A stretch of 64,000 nt of DNA from Bolinopsis microptera (taxonomy: Eukaryota > Ctenophora > Tentaculata > Lobata > Bolinopsidae). Shown here in pieces: positions 1-11,632 of the stretch (position 1 is the stretch's first letter; every line of letters starts with the position of its first letter). The translations under genes and the position numbers were made by a program. Below the pieces are notes generated by a model. That model had not been told where the DNA came from. It made no database searches and was given only the letters and a program-made list of their open reading frames with translations. The stretch covers positions 17,025,337-17,089,336 of the forward strand of contig NC_087080.1 of NCBI RefSeq assembly GCF_026151205.1, written 5' to 3'.

Positions 1-590
1 ATCACAGGACTGGAGAGGATTGAGAGGCTTTAATTGTTGTGTTAATTGTGCATTATAAGTCGTTAGTTAAAGTGAGGTCACGTGATAGAAGCACTCATCT
101 AGTGAGGATATGGTGGAGTTAAATAACGCTGGTTTGATAAAACCGTCAGTACATTAATCAGGATAATTCCCATAATTTGATAAAAGCGAACCAAATGTTT
201 GGGAAACTTTCACAATTTTAATGGTAATCGGTCTGTACTGGTCTGTAGTGGTTGCATTTACAAGGTTTCTATTGTTGTTGAATTGTTACCAAATTATTAA
301 TCGTAATATCGACGTGCAGCAAAAGATTCACACGATTTAGTGCGATTGAGAGCTTTACAATAATGAATGATCCAGTTACTGATTTAAGGATAATAGACCG
401 TCAATATTTACAATTCATTGAGCTGCACTCTCCTCTGATGTGCCTTAAGAACGCCCGTAAGTATGGTTACTGAGCTCGCAGAGCTGTACTCTGATACCCA
501 TATTATTATATTACAGATCTACAGAACTTATCACTTCGAGATGGCAGGACTCTCATGCTGTCTATAGGTGATGATTAACTCTGAAAAACT
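1..590. other. Non-coding flank, nothing recognised
   Basis: AT-rich sequence with no reading frame that resembles a known protein and no exon pair with matching splice phases. No repeat structure was seen here. Confidence 0.5.
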
Positions 591-663
591 GGGAACAACT
601 GAGGAATGATCCCAGAACCTCGACATATCGCGTGCCTTGCTCTACCTATTGAGCTACTGTTCC
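591..663 (-). pseudogene. Degenerate tRNA-like sequence (tRNA pseudogene or SINE head)
   Basis: Read on the minus strand, these 73 nt fold with exact tRNA spacing. The acceptor stem is GGAACAG against TTGTTCC (six Watson-Crick pairs and one G-T). The D arm is GCTC/GAGC with an 8-nt loop containing GG. The anticodon arm keeps four of five pairs and the T arm is CTGGG/CTCAG with a 7-nt loop. Functional hallmarks are lost: position 33 is G rather than T, and the T loop ATCATTC departs from TTCRANY. The formal anticodon would be CGA, but there is no long serine-type variable arm. It is best read as a decayed tRNA or the tRNA-derived head of a SINE. Chance folding is unlikely because all stem lengths fit. 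Confidence 0.45.
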
Positions 664-1082
664 TGATTTTCGGAGCGAAATCACCACTCATATACAGCAC
701 AATTTCATGCTTTGTGCGGAATATCATTTATCAGTTATTAGATTATATATTCGCATATATATTCTACAGAACTACTTCCTCCAAATTGTGCGGGCTTCTT
801 AACTTATTACATTAGTGATTTGGGGAGGAACTTATTACATAAACTTTACTTATAATTTACTAATTTAGGGGGGTAAATATTTGTAGGTTAGCCAACATTA
901 GACAAATCATTTCACCCTAAATAGGTTTACTTAAACAGGAACAAATATTATAGTCAGACACTATAAAACTGTATGGGGTAAATTCCGTAATTTATTTAAC
1001 TTCAATCACTTATTGTTCACTCTGCTAATAGTCTTCACTCTTATTTTAGTTGAACTCAAAGTAGACAAAGGGTTGAGGTATA
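664..1082. other. AT-rich intergenic sequence
   Basis: No gene seen. It ends in GGTATA at 1077-1082, which recurs at 3617-3622 and is the probable target duplication of the next element. Confidence 0.4.
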
Positions 1083-1556
1083 GGGGGGGGGGGCCAATGA
1101 CTACCAATGGAGACTTTTGGGGACTAATGGGGACTAAAAATCATGGGGACTAGAGGTCAACTCGTTGACGTAATTCACTTTTTTTTTTTTTGTTGGGGAC
1201 TGGCCCGTGGTACCAGCCAATGTTTACTCAAAAAATATATATAATATCAATGGTAATAAGAAAATCATCCCCGTGGGGCACATGCATAAATACAAAATGT
1301 TAAGGAAATCTCAAACTATTCAATTTAGACTCTACCGGTAAAGTATGCAATGAAGGTTTATAACTTAAAGTTTAATTTTCTAATGGTTAATAGGTAAAGA
1401 TTAAAAACAGTAAAACAAGACTGAGCACTTCAAAATTTGTAGAATTTGTAACTTGATTTGAAATACGCGGCGATAAAAAATAATGTCCAATGTTGGCAGT
1501 GTAAATGATGAGATATGCGACGTTTATTGAGTGATGCATAAGTGTGTGCATATAAT

Positions 1557-3377
1557 CTAAGATGTAGAGACAAGGTTATTATCGGCATTTTGGTTTATGT
1601 TACGCTTTGATTTTCTTAGTCCTGTTATACAAAATAACATGAAATTAGGCCATTCGTCTTCGATGTTTTCATTTTGCTGATCGATGAGCATAGTTTTTAT
1701 ACAAGTTTTGTAAATGTTCAGGTTAAATAGACTAGGCGGGGAAGTTGCTGCAACATTATATCGGTTTATTGCTAATAATGGACCTTTAAAAAATACTGAG
1801 TTGTTGTAGGGGTGTTGACCATACTTTTCTGACCATTGTGTAGTGAGAATAGAATCCGTGTTAGTATTAAATAATGGTGCGCTTTTGGGAATTGTTTTCT
1901 TGAGAGACAATGGTACTAGATTAGGAAAGTTTTTCAATTTATGCATTAAAATGAGTGCGTTCTTTACAATGATACTGTGTACTGTCAATATTTTATGTAA
2001 ATAAAAGCCAGACTTAGTACTTGCTGGGGGGATACCGTCCTTGTACCAGTAATTGACGAAACCAGGTAATACTGCACGAAGGCCCATTTTCTGTTTTACA
2101 AAAAGTGATTCAATATGAGACTTAGCAGCAAAACCCCATACAAGGCTGCAATAATTAAGGTGTGACTGCACAAAACTTTGATAAATTTGAAGACGTGCTT
2201 CGAGAGGCAGATATTTTTTAAGTTTGTACATGACTCCTATGTATCTGGACATTTTCATTTTCATGGCAGAGATATGATAGGACCAGTTTAGTTTATCATC
2301 TATTATAACTCCTAAAAAACGGGCTTCTGTTTTTCTCTCAATTGTGACACCAGAAATTGTCACATCACGATAATTAAGATTCCTTTGTCGAGAGAAGATC
2401 ATATAATTTGTTTTCTTAAGGTTGAGAGCTAAACCATTATTATCTACCCACTTAACTAAAGCATCGCTAAGAGTTATTAGTTTATCGTAAACTTCATTAA
2501 GATTTTCTCCTATCAGGAAGATGTTGGCATCATCTGCGTACATAATGAAATTGGCTATATCTGATATTTGAGGCAGGTCGTTTATGTAGATTATAAAGAG
2601 TAAAGGTCCTAATATTGACCCTTGAGGCACGCCGTATAAAATTTGGTTGGTTGAAGATTTTGACGAGCCAATTGATACAAACTGTTTCCTGTTAGTGAGA
2701 TATGACTTGAACCAGTTTAAGGCTTGACCTCTTATGCCGTAATGGTCCAGCTTGCGCAAGAGTATGGAATGATCCACAAGGTCGAAAGCTTTGCTGAAGT
2801 CGATTAAAAGAAGTAAAGTTACCTGCTTTTTAGACATTGAATTAAGAATGGTGTCTTTTGCGTTGAGAAGAGCATGTTCACAAGACCTACCCGGGCGAAA
2901 ACCGTATTGGTTTTCACATAGTATGCTGTATTTATCTAAAAAACTTAAAACTCGGTTATGCATTAGCTTTTCAAATACTTTAGAGAATGAAGCAAGAAGA
3001 GATATTGGTCTGTAATTTTTTATGTCAGATTTAGATCCACCTTTGTGAATTGGGACCACCTTCGCTTCTTTCAAAGCCTGTGGAAAGATCCCCTGTTCAA
3101 AAGAACTGTTGACAACGTGGGCTAGTACACTAGTAAAACTGGGACAACTGTTAGCGATTTTTAGAGGTTCAATTTTAGTGTCTAGTGTGGCTTTATTCTT
3201 AAGCAGGTTTATGACGTCCTCAATTTCTGTGGCAGTGACTGGCTTTAGGTAAATACTACTTGGAGTGGCGTTGCGAAGTGTGCTCTGGGTTCCACCAGGA
3301 TCAAAAGTGGTCCTACTACTAATTTCATTTGTCCCCATAAGTCCCCAGAATTTTTGACAGTTATTTATGGTTTTCAA
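1557..3377 (-). CDS. 5'-truncated LINE reverse transcriptase
   Basis: A 606-residue open frame containing a complete non-LTR reverse transcriptase. Residues about 115-128 carry NYRPISLL, about 155-165 QYGFRPGRS, about 191-203 motif A (LIDFSKAFDLVDH, with D193), about 249-260 GVPQGSILGPLL, and 280-283 the catalytic YADD. The thumb follows, with FLGVIID and a CSLVWG motif. The usual N-terminal APE endonuclease is missing, so the copy is 5'-truncated. The frame itself has no internal stop, which suggests a recent insertion. A 12-nt T tract at about 1181-1192 on the plus strand is the likely poly(A) tail, placing the 3' end there. The start codon is only the first Met of the open frame. The motifs resemble the CR1/L2/Jockey group, but the clade was not tested. 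Confidence 0.85.
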   Translation of the reverse strand: MKTINNCQKFWGLMGTNEISSRTTFDPGGTQSTLRNATPSSIYLKPVTATEIEDVINLLKNKATLDTKIEPLKIANSCPSFTSVLAHVVNSSFEQGIFPQALKEAKVVPIHKGGSKSDIKNYRPISLLASFSKVFEKLMHNRVLSFLDKYSILCENQYGFRPGRSCEHALLNAKDTILNSMSKKQVTLLLLIDFSKAFDLVDHSILLRKLDHYGIRGQALNWFKSYLTNRKQFVSIGSSKSSTNQILYGVPQGSILGPLLFIIYINDLPQISDIANFIMYADDANIFLIGENLNEVYDKLITLSDALVKWVDNNGLALNLKKTNYMIFSRQRNLNYRDVTISGVTIERKTEARFLGVIIDDKLNWSYHISAMKMKMSRYIGVMYKLKKYLPLEARLQIYQSFVQSHLNYCSLVWGFAAKSHIESLFVKQKMGLRAVLPGFVNYWYKDGIPPASTKSGFYLHKILTVHSIIVKNALILMHKLKNFPNLVPLSLKKTIPKSAPLFNTNTDSILTTQWSEKYGQHPYNNSVFFKGPLLAINRYNVAATSPPSLFNLNIYKTCIKTMLIDQQNENIEDEWPNFMLFCITGLRKSKRNINQNADNNLVSTS

Positions 3378-3431
3378 GTTAGTTTAATAACGATACGATC
3401 GAGATGTTTTGTCCAAGATAAGAGTAGGATA

Positions 3432-3535
3432 AATCTAAATGGGGACTAATGGAGACTTTTGGGGACTAATGGGGACTAAAAATCATCTAAATGGGGACTA
3501 ATGGAGACTTTTGGGGACTAATGGGGACTAAAAAT
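3432..3535. repeat. 52-bp direct repeat, two copies
   Basis: Two adjacent copies start at 3432 and 3484, each beginning ATCTAAATGGGGACTAATGG. The same GGGGACTAATGG words occur at 1104-1160 on the other side of the LINE, so this is part of the host element. Confidence 0.7.
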
Positions 3536-3622
3536 CATGGGGACTCGGGGTAAAATCGTTGACGTAATTCCCCAAGTCCCCAAAAGTAGTCATTGGCCCC
3601 CCCCCCCCCCCCCCCCGGTATA

Positions 3623-4985
3623 GGTACTATTCTATCTGAGCAATACTGGATTAAAGGGTTGAGGTATACTATTCTATCTGTGCAATACTGGATTAAACTT
3701 GGCTAATGAAGAAGTATTCACATATTATATAATAATACACATAATGTGTTTTATTTTCGCACATGATGGAATTAATTGTATAAAATGAGCGTGTATTCAA
3801 TACTACTATCTTGCAGATCGCCTATCGATCTAGAAGAATGTTTGCAATAAATACCATTGTCTATTCTAGATTAACAGTTTTAAGGAGTTATGAAAATGTC
3901 TAATAGGGTTATAAAATATAAATTTACAAGACTTGGTTACAATCTATATTAATGATATGGCTTTCAATAAAATCCTACCATACGATACTATTATCGTATG
4001 GACAACTCCCCGAGACGAAACATTTCAAATGTTATTCGATACGCCCTTAAAATGCTGTTGGAATTTTTGAAAGAACAATTTTGTGCCGACTAGACCAAAA
4101 GATGGGCTCAAATATTGAAGATCCGGATCTTATATCAATGTTAACTTAAGTCCAATAAACATTTGGTTTGTGAACTTAGTCACTATTTTTAAGGATTCCA
4201 ACAGCTATTGAATCCCAGCTATTGTTGAAGATAGTCTAGTTATAACAGTTATACCATATTTGTGTAGAGGATGATGAGCATTTGCTGCACTTTTTAGCAT
4301 ATCACGTGGCATTTCATCACTTCCAATCTATTAAACCCCAAACTAATCACTCCTCCTGTGCTATGACGTTGTAGGCTCAATGTGACGGTACTTTAACTAC
4401 CATCTTGCTCGATATTGGCCCAAATAACAACTGGTTTTGCGCAATGTTACACATTTGGGGCATCATGGCGTCACTATTCATTAAGATATGGAAATAAGGC
4501 TATGAAGTAAGACGAGGAGGCCATAGAGACCAACCATTGGGGATCCTGGACCACAGGTCATTATATTATACAAATATCCATCATTTATACAACTTGGAAG
4601 AATGCCAACTCATTATAATCACATAATACCCAGGTACAAACACTTATCAGACATGTTCACATATTAACACGCAGTAATACCCTCACTACTGCACAGTGAC
4701 TGTAGTGTAACTAGTGTTACTAGTGTACTAACTGTTACCCAGGCCGGGGAGCCGTTATTCTGGCATAAGTTGAGATATAATACTTTATAATAGGCAGCGT
4801 GTTATAAAAGAGGCTTGTTTTGCAGATCATTATAACCGGTCGGTCCAGCAGGTGGAGGGAGAGTTAAACACTTGTCAAAGTAATGGTTACATTTATATTA
4901 CAATAAGTTTTACAGAGTATTATTATCCTGATATTTCTAGACAAGGCTGGTGTCAGTTGGTGGGATTGAGGATGTGAACAAGCTG
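3623..4985. other. Intergenic, nothing recognised
   Basis: About 1.36 kb without a recognisable gene. The first part repeats a roughly 50-bp flank (GGTATACTATTCTATCTG type) seen beside the preceding element. Confidence 0.45.
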
Positions 4986-5738
4986 GTCACGTTATCAGCC
5001 TGACCACGTGACCAGTCAGCCTGACCACGTGACCAGTCAGCCTGACCACGTGACCAGTCAGCCTGACCACGTGACCAGTCAGCCTGACCCGTGACCAGTC
5101 AGCCTGACACGTGACCAGTCAGCCTGACCACGTGACCAGTCAGCCTGATCACGTGACCAGTCAGCCTGATCACGTGACCAGTCAGCCTGATCACGTGACC
5201 AGTCAGCCTGATCCTGACCACGTGACCATTCAGCGTGATCACGTGACCAGTCAGCCTGGTCACGTGACCAGTCAGCCTGATCCTGACCACGTGACCATTC
5301 AGCGTGATCACGTGACCAGTCAGCCTGATCACGTGACCAGTCAGCCTGACCACGTGACCAGTCAGCCTGATCACGTGACCAGTCAGCCTGATCACGTGAC
5401 CAGTCAGCCTGACCACGTGACCAGTCAGCCTGACCACGTGACCAGTCAGCCTGATCACGTGACCAGTCAGCCTGATCACGTGACCAGTCAGCCTGACCAC
5501 GTGACCAGTCAGCCTGATCACGTGACCAGTCAGCCTGACCACGTGACCAGTCAGCCTGACCACGTGACCAGTCAGCCTGACCACGTGACCAGTCAGCCTG
5601 ATCACGTGACCAGTCAGCCTGACCACGTGACCAGTCAGCCTGATCACGTGACCAGTCAGCCTGACCACGTGACCAGTCAGCCTGACCACGTGACCAGTCA
5701 GCCTGACCACGTGACCAGTCAGCCTGATCACGTGACCG
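4986..5738. repeat. 21-bp minisatellite with an E-box per unit
   Basis: About 35 tandem copies of a 21-bp unit. Nearly every unit contains the palindrome CACGTG inside a CCACGTGACC or TCACGTGACC context. Two units are longer and carry an extra GATCCTGAC with GTGACCATTCAGCG. The period is a multiple of three and lacks stops, so both strands show long artificial reading frames. These are not evidence of a gene. CACGTG is the core site for bHLH factors of the Myc/USF type, but function is untested. Confidence 0.95.
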
Positions 5739-6597
5739 AGCAGATCATTGTTGTGACAGCTGGTCAAAGAAGGGAGGGGCTTGTGATCCTTACTGTTTAT
5801 ATTTTAGTGTCTGATTTGAAGTGAGAGAACCTCACATAGTTCTATAAGCCTGAGCGGTAAAGATTGGATTGATAGAGGAGTATGGTATAATATAGTCCAT
5901 GTTTTGATTAAACACAGTCCATATCAACAGATTAATTCCACCACATTTCAGGGAGATGAGACAGACTAATTTTCAAAATATCACACGAGTTCCAACTAAC
6001 TACCATCAACTATTTTTGAAGTTACAAAATTACAAAAATACCGGCCAAAAGTGATGAAAAATGTTCATGGGAAATTATTTTATTCTACTTTTAAGGGCCG
6101 ACCAAACTTCAGTATTATTATTATAGACGGTGGACGGTGGTACGGGCAAGGTAGGACAGCTGGTGAGTATGTCAACAGGTTCTCAATTACTCAAACAGTA
6201 ATGATGGCAACTCCTGTAACACATCTGGAGTTCAAGTGTACTTCTTAAGGCAGAATTTTCCCTACATTCCTTAGATTGTTTATTATAACTGGAAGTCAAG
6301 GATACGGAGTATGGCCAGACTATCAGACATTTCATACTGCATTTCATACTATATGTATATATATCTAATGTTGAGCCAAGCTAATGGAGTCATGGACATC
6401 AAGTGGTCACCTCCCTTTCAATGAAATAAGTCTCCAGCACTTAGGGCCCCACTTAGGCCCCCCACTTACCCCCACTTACCCCACTTACCTCTCAATAGAT
6501 AAGAGTCCCAGACTCCACATGCTCATAGTCAGAGTGACATTGTCAACAAACGCGCTCAGGTCACATACCACGTCCCCTGCAAGCCACTTGTCCGCAA
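5739..6597. other. Spacer between two tandem arrays
   Basis: No gene recognised. Around 6445-6490 there is a short run of CCCCACTTACC-like words. The reading frames present are short and have no domain features. Confidence 0.45.
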
Positions 6598-9500
6598 TAG
6601 TGGTGATAATAGTGGTCGGTATCACTACTGCTCCTGTAGGAATTGTTATAAAATACACTTGGTAGTAAAATAGTGGTGATAATAGTGGTCGGTATCACTA
6701 CTGCTCCTGTAGGAATTGTTATAAAATACACTTGGTAGTAAAATAGTGGTGATAATAGTGGTCGGTATCACTACTGCTCCTGTAGGAATTGTTATAAAAT
6801 ACACTACTTGGTAGTAAAATAGTGGTGATAATAGTGGTCGGTATCACTACTGCTCCTGTAGGAATTGTTATAAAATACACTTGGTAGTAAAATAGTGGTG
6901 ATAATAGTGGTCGGTATCACTACTGCTCCTGTAGGAATTGTTATAAAATACACTAGTAAAATAGTGGTGATAATAGTGGTCGGTATCACTACTGCTCCTG
7001 TAGGAATTGTTATAAAATACACTTGGTAGTAAAATAGTGGTGATAATAGTGGTCGGTATCACTACTGCTCCTGTAGGAATTGTTATAAAATACACTTGTC
7101 CGCTATAGTGGTGATAATAGTGGTCGGTATCACTACTGCTCCTGTAGGAATTGTTATAAAATACACTTGGTAGTAAAATAGTGGTGATAATAGTGGTCGG
7201 TATCACTACTGCTCCTGTAGGAATTGTTATAAAATACACTAGTAAAATAGTGGTGATAATAGTGGTCGGTATCACTACTGCTCCTGTAGGAATTGTTATA
7301 AAATACACTTGGTAGTAAAATAGTGGTGATAATAGTGGTCGGTATCACTACTGCTCCTGTAGGAATTGTTATAAAATACACTTGGTAGTAAAATAGTGGT
7401 GATAATAGTGGTCGGTATCACTACTGCTCCTGTAGGAATTGTTATAAAATACACTCGGTAGTAAAATAGTGGTGATAATAGTGGTCGGTATCACTACTGC
7501 TCCTGTAGGAATTGTTATAAAATACACTTGGTAGTAAAATAGTGGTGATAATAGTGGTCGGTATCACTACTGCTCCTGTAGGAATTGTTATAAAATACAC
7601 TTGGTAGTAAAATAGTGGTGATAATAGTGGTCGGTATCACTACTGCTCCTGTAGGAATTGTTATAAAATACACTTGGTAGTAAAATAGTGGTGATAATAG
7701 TGGTCGGTATCACTACTGCTCCTGTAGGAATTGTTATAAAATACACTTGGTAGTAAAATAGTGGTGATAATAGTGGTCGGTATCACTACTGCTCCTGTAG
7801 GAATTGTTATAAAATACACTTGGTAGTAAAATAGTGGTGATAATAGTGGTCGGTATCACTACTGCTCCTGTAGGAATTGTTATAAAATACACTTGGTAGT
7901 AAAATAGTGGTGATAATAGTGGTCGGTATCACTACTGCTCCTGTAGGAATTGTTATAAAATACACTTGGTAGTAAAATAGTGGTGATAATAGTGGTCGGT
8001 ATCACTACTGCTCCTGTAGGAATTGTTATAAAATACACTTGTCGCTAATAGTGGTGATAATAGTGGTCGGTATCACTACTGCTCCTGTAGGAATTGTTAT
8101 AAAATACACTTGGTAGTAAAATAGTGGTGATAATAGTGGTCGGTATCACTACTGCTCCTGTAGGAATTGTTATAAAATACACTTGGTAGTAAAATAGTGG
8201 TGATAATAGTGGTCGGTATCACTACTGCTCCTGTAGGAATTGTTATAAAATACACTTGGTAGTAAATAGTGGTGATAATAGTGGTCGGTATCACTACTGC
8301 TCCTGTAGGAATTGTTATAAAATACACTTGGTCGCTATAGTGGTGATAATAGTGGTCGGTATCACTACTGCTCCTGTAGGAATTGTTATAAAATACACTT
8401 GGTAGTAAAATAGTGGTGATAATAGTGGTCGGTATCACTACTGCTCCTGTAGGAATTGTTATAAAATACACTTGGTAGTAAATAGTGGTGATAATAGTGG
8501 TCGGTATCACTACTGCTCCTGTAGGAATTGTTATAAAATACACTTGGTAGTAAAATAGTGGTGATAATAGTGGTCGGTATCACTACTGCTCCTGTAGGAA
8601 TTGTTATAAAATACACTTGGTAGTAAAATAGTGGTGATAATAGTGGTCGGTATCACTACTGCTCCTGTAGGAATTGTTATAAAATACACTTGGTAGTAAA
8701 ATAGTGGTGATAATAGTGGTCGGTATCACTACTGCTCCTGTAGGAATTGTTATAAAATACACTTGGTAGTAAAATAGTGGTGATAATAGTGGTCGGTATC
8801 ACTACTGCTCCTGTAGGAATTGTTATAAAATACACTTGGTCCGCTAATAGTGGTGATAATAGTGGTCGGTATCACTACTGCTCCTGTAGGAATTGTTATA
8901 AAATACACTTGGTAGTAAAATAGTGGTGATAATAGTGGTCGGTATCACTACTGCTCCTGTAGGAATTGTTATAAAATACACTTGGTAGTAAAATAGTGGT
9001 GATAATAGTGGTCGGTATCACTACTGCTCCTGTAGGAATTGTTATAAAATACACTTGGTAGTAAAATAGTGGTGATAATAGTGGTCGGTATCACTACTGC
9101 TCCTGTAGGAATTGTTATAAAATACACTTGGTAGTAAAATAGTGGTGATAATAGTGGTCGGTATCACTACTGCTCCTGTAGGAATTGTTATAAAATACAC
9201 TTGGTAGTAAAATAGTGGTGATAATAGTGGTCGGTATCACTACTGCTCCTGTAGGAATTGTTATAAAATACACTTGGTAGTAAAATAGTGGTGATAATAG
9301 TGGTCGGTATCACTACTGCTCCTGTAGGAATTGTTATAAAATACACTTGGTAGTAAAATAGTGGTGATAATAGTGGTCGGTATCACTACTGCTCCTGTAG
9401 GAATTGTTATAAAATACACTTGGTAGTAAAATAGTGGAGATAATAGTGGTCGGTATCACTACTGCTCCTGTAGGAATTGTTATAAAATACACTTGGTAGT

Positions 9501-11632
9501 AAAATAGTGGTGATAATAGTGGTCGGTATCACTACTGCTCCTGTAGGAATTGTTATAAAATACACTTGGTAGTAAAATAGTGGTGATAATAGTGGTCGGT
9601 ATCACTACTGCTCCTGTAGGAATTGTTATAAAATACACTTGGTAGTAAAATAGTGGTGATAATAGTGGTCGGTATCACTACTGCTCCTGTAGGAATTGTT
9701 ATAAAATACACTTGGTAGTAAAATAGTGGTGATAATAGTGGTCGGTATCACTACTGCTCCTGTAGGAATTGTTATAAAATACACTTGGTAGTAAAATAGT
9801 GGTGATAATAGTGGTCGGTATCACTACTGCTCCTGTAGGAATTGTTATAAAATACACTTGGTAGTAAAATAGTGGTGATAATAGTGGTCGGTATCACTAC
9901 TGCTCCTGTAGGAATTGTTATAAAATACACTTGGTAGTAAAATAGTGGTGATAATAGTGGTCGGTATCACTACTGCTCCTGTAGGAATTGTTATAAAATA
10001 CACTACTTGGTAGTAAAATAGTGGTGATAATAGTGGTCGGTATCACTACTGCTCCTGTAGGAATTGTTATAAAATACACTTGTAGTAAAATAGTGGTGAT
10101 AATAGTGGTCGGTATCACTACTGCTCCTGTAGGAATTGTTATAAAATACACTTGGTAGTAAAATAGTGGTGATAATAGTGGTCGGTATCACTACTGCTCC
10201 TGTAGGAATTGTTATAAAATACACTTGGTAGTAAAATAGTGGTGATAATAGTGGTCGGTATCACTACTGCTCCTGTAGGAATTGTTATAAAATACACTTG
10301 GTAGTAAAATAGTGGTGATAATAGTGGTCGGTATCACTACTGCTCCTGTAGGAATTGTTATAAAATACACTTGGTAGTAAAATAGTGGTGATAATAGTGG
10401 TCGGTATCACTACTGCTCCTGTAGGAATTGTTATAAAATACACTTGGTAGTAAAATAGTGGTGATAATAGTGGTCGGTATCACTACTGCTCCTGTAGGAA
10501 TTGTTATAAAATACACTTGGTAGTAAAATAGTGGTGATAATAGTGGTCGGTATCACTACTGCTCCTGTAGGAATTGTTATAAAATACACTTGGTAGTAAA
10601 ATAGTGGTGATAATAGTGGTCGGTATCACTACTGCTCCTGTAGGAATTGTTATAAAATACACTTGGTAGTAAAATAGTGGTGATAATAGTGGTCGGTATC
10701 ACTACTGCTCCTGTAGGAATTGTTATAAAATACACTTGGTAGTAAAATAGTGGTGATAATAGTGGTCGGTATCACTACTGCTCCTGTAGGAATTGTTATA
10801 AAATACACTTGGTAGTAAAATAGTGGTGATAATAGTGGTCGGTATCACTACTGCTCCTGTAGGAATTGTTATAAAATACACTTGGTAGTAAAATAGTGGT
10901 GATAATAGTGGTCGGTATCACTACTGCTCCTGTAGGAATTGTTATAAAATACACTTGGTAGTAAAATAGTGGTGATAATAGTGGTCGGTATCACTACTGC
11001 TCCTGTAGGAATTGTTATAAAATACACTTGGTAGTAAAATAGTGGTGATAATAGTGGTCGGTATCACTACTGCTCCTGTAGGAATTGTTATAAAATACAC
11101 TTGGTAGTAAAATAGTGGTGATAATAGTGGTCGGTATCACTACTGCTCCTGTAGGAATTGTTATAAAATACACTTGGTAGTAAAATAGTGGTGATAATAG
11201 TGGTCGGTATCACTACTGCTCCTGTAGGAATTGTTATAAAATACACTTGGTAGTAAAATAGTGGTGATAATAGTGGTCGGTATCACTACTGCTCCTGTAG
11301 GAATTGTTATAAAATACACTTGGTAGTAAAATAGTGGTGATAATAGTGGTCGGTATCACTACTGCTCCTGTAGGAATTGTTATAAAATACACTTGGTAGT
11401 AAAATAGTGGTGATAATAGTGGTCGGTATCACTACTGCTCCTGTAGGAATTGTTATAAAATACACTTGGTAGTAAAATAGTGGTGATAATAGTGGTCGGT
11501 ATCACTACTGCTCCTGTGGGAATTGTTATAAAATACACTTGGTAGTAAAATAGTGGTGATAATAGTGGTCGGTATCACTACTGCTCCTGTAGGAATTGTT
11601 ATAAAATACACTTGGTAGTAAAATAGTGGTGA
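6598..11632. repeat. 73-bp satellite array, about 69 copies
   Basis: A near-homogeneous 73-bp unit runs for about 5.03 kb. Each unit contains AGTGGTGATA about ten bases before GGTATCACTACT, arms that can pair into a hairpin. The junction segment is mostly CTTGGTAGTAAAA. A few units instead carry a variant junction (GTCCGC or GTCGC type at about 6588, 7098, 8040, 8330 and 8842), and a few lack part of the junction. Copies are almost identical, which suggests recent expansion or ongoing homogenisation. Minus-strand ORFs in the array are shadows of the repeat. Confidence 0.97.

Larger units (their letters stand above)
1083..3616. mobile_element. G/C-tract-ended inverted-repeat element enclosing a LINE
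   Basis: The left end is a run of 11 G followed by CCAATGACTAC. The right end is the inverse, GTAGTCATTGG followed by a run of 20 C. GGTATA flanks both sides (1077-1082 and 3617-3622) and looks like a 6-bp target duplication. Just inside both ends lie direct copies of a block built from GGGGACTAATGG-type repeats ending in GTTGACGTAATTC (about 1104-1172 and 3432-3570). The middle is occupied by a minus-strand LINE, so the LINE probably landed in a short non-autonomous inverted-repeat element. No transposase is present. The superfamily is not assigned. Confidence 0.6.

Noticed and set aside
2791-3015. Plus-strand ORF opposite the first LINE
   Set aside because: Antisense shadow of the reverse-transcriptase frame.
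5099-5824. Long ORFs on both strands across the 21-bp array
   Set aside because: The period is divisible by three and stop-free; the frames follow from the repeat and have no independent coding support.
6598-11632. CRISPR array
   Set aside because: Units are contiguous and near-identical with no unique spacers, and the genome is clearly animal.
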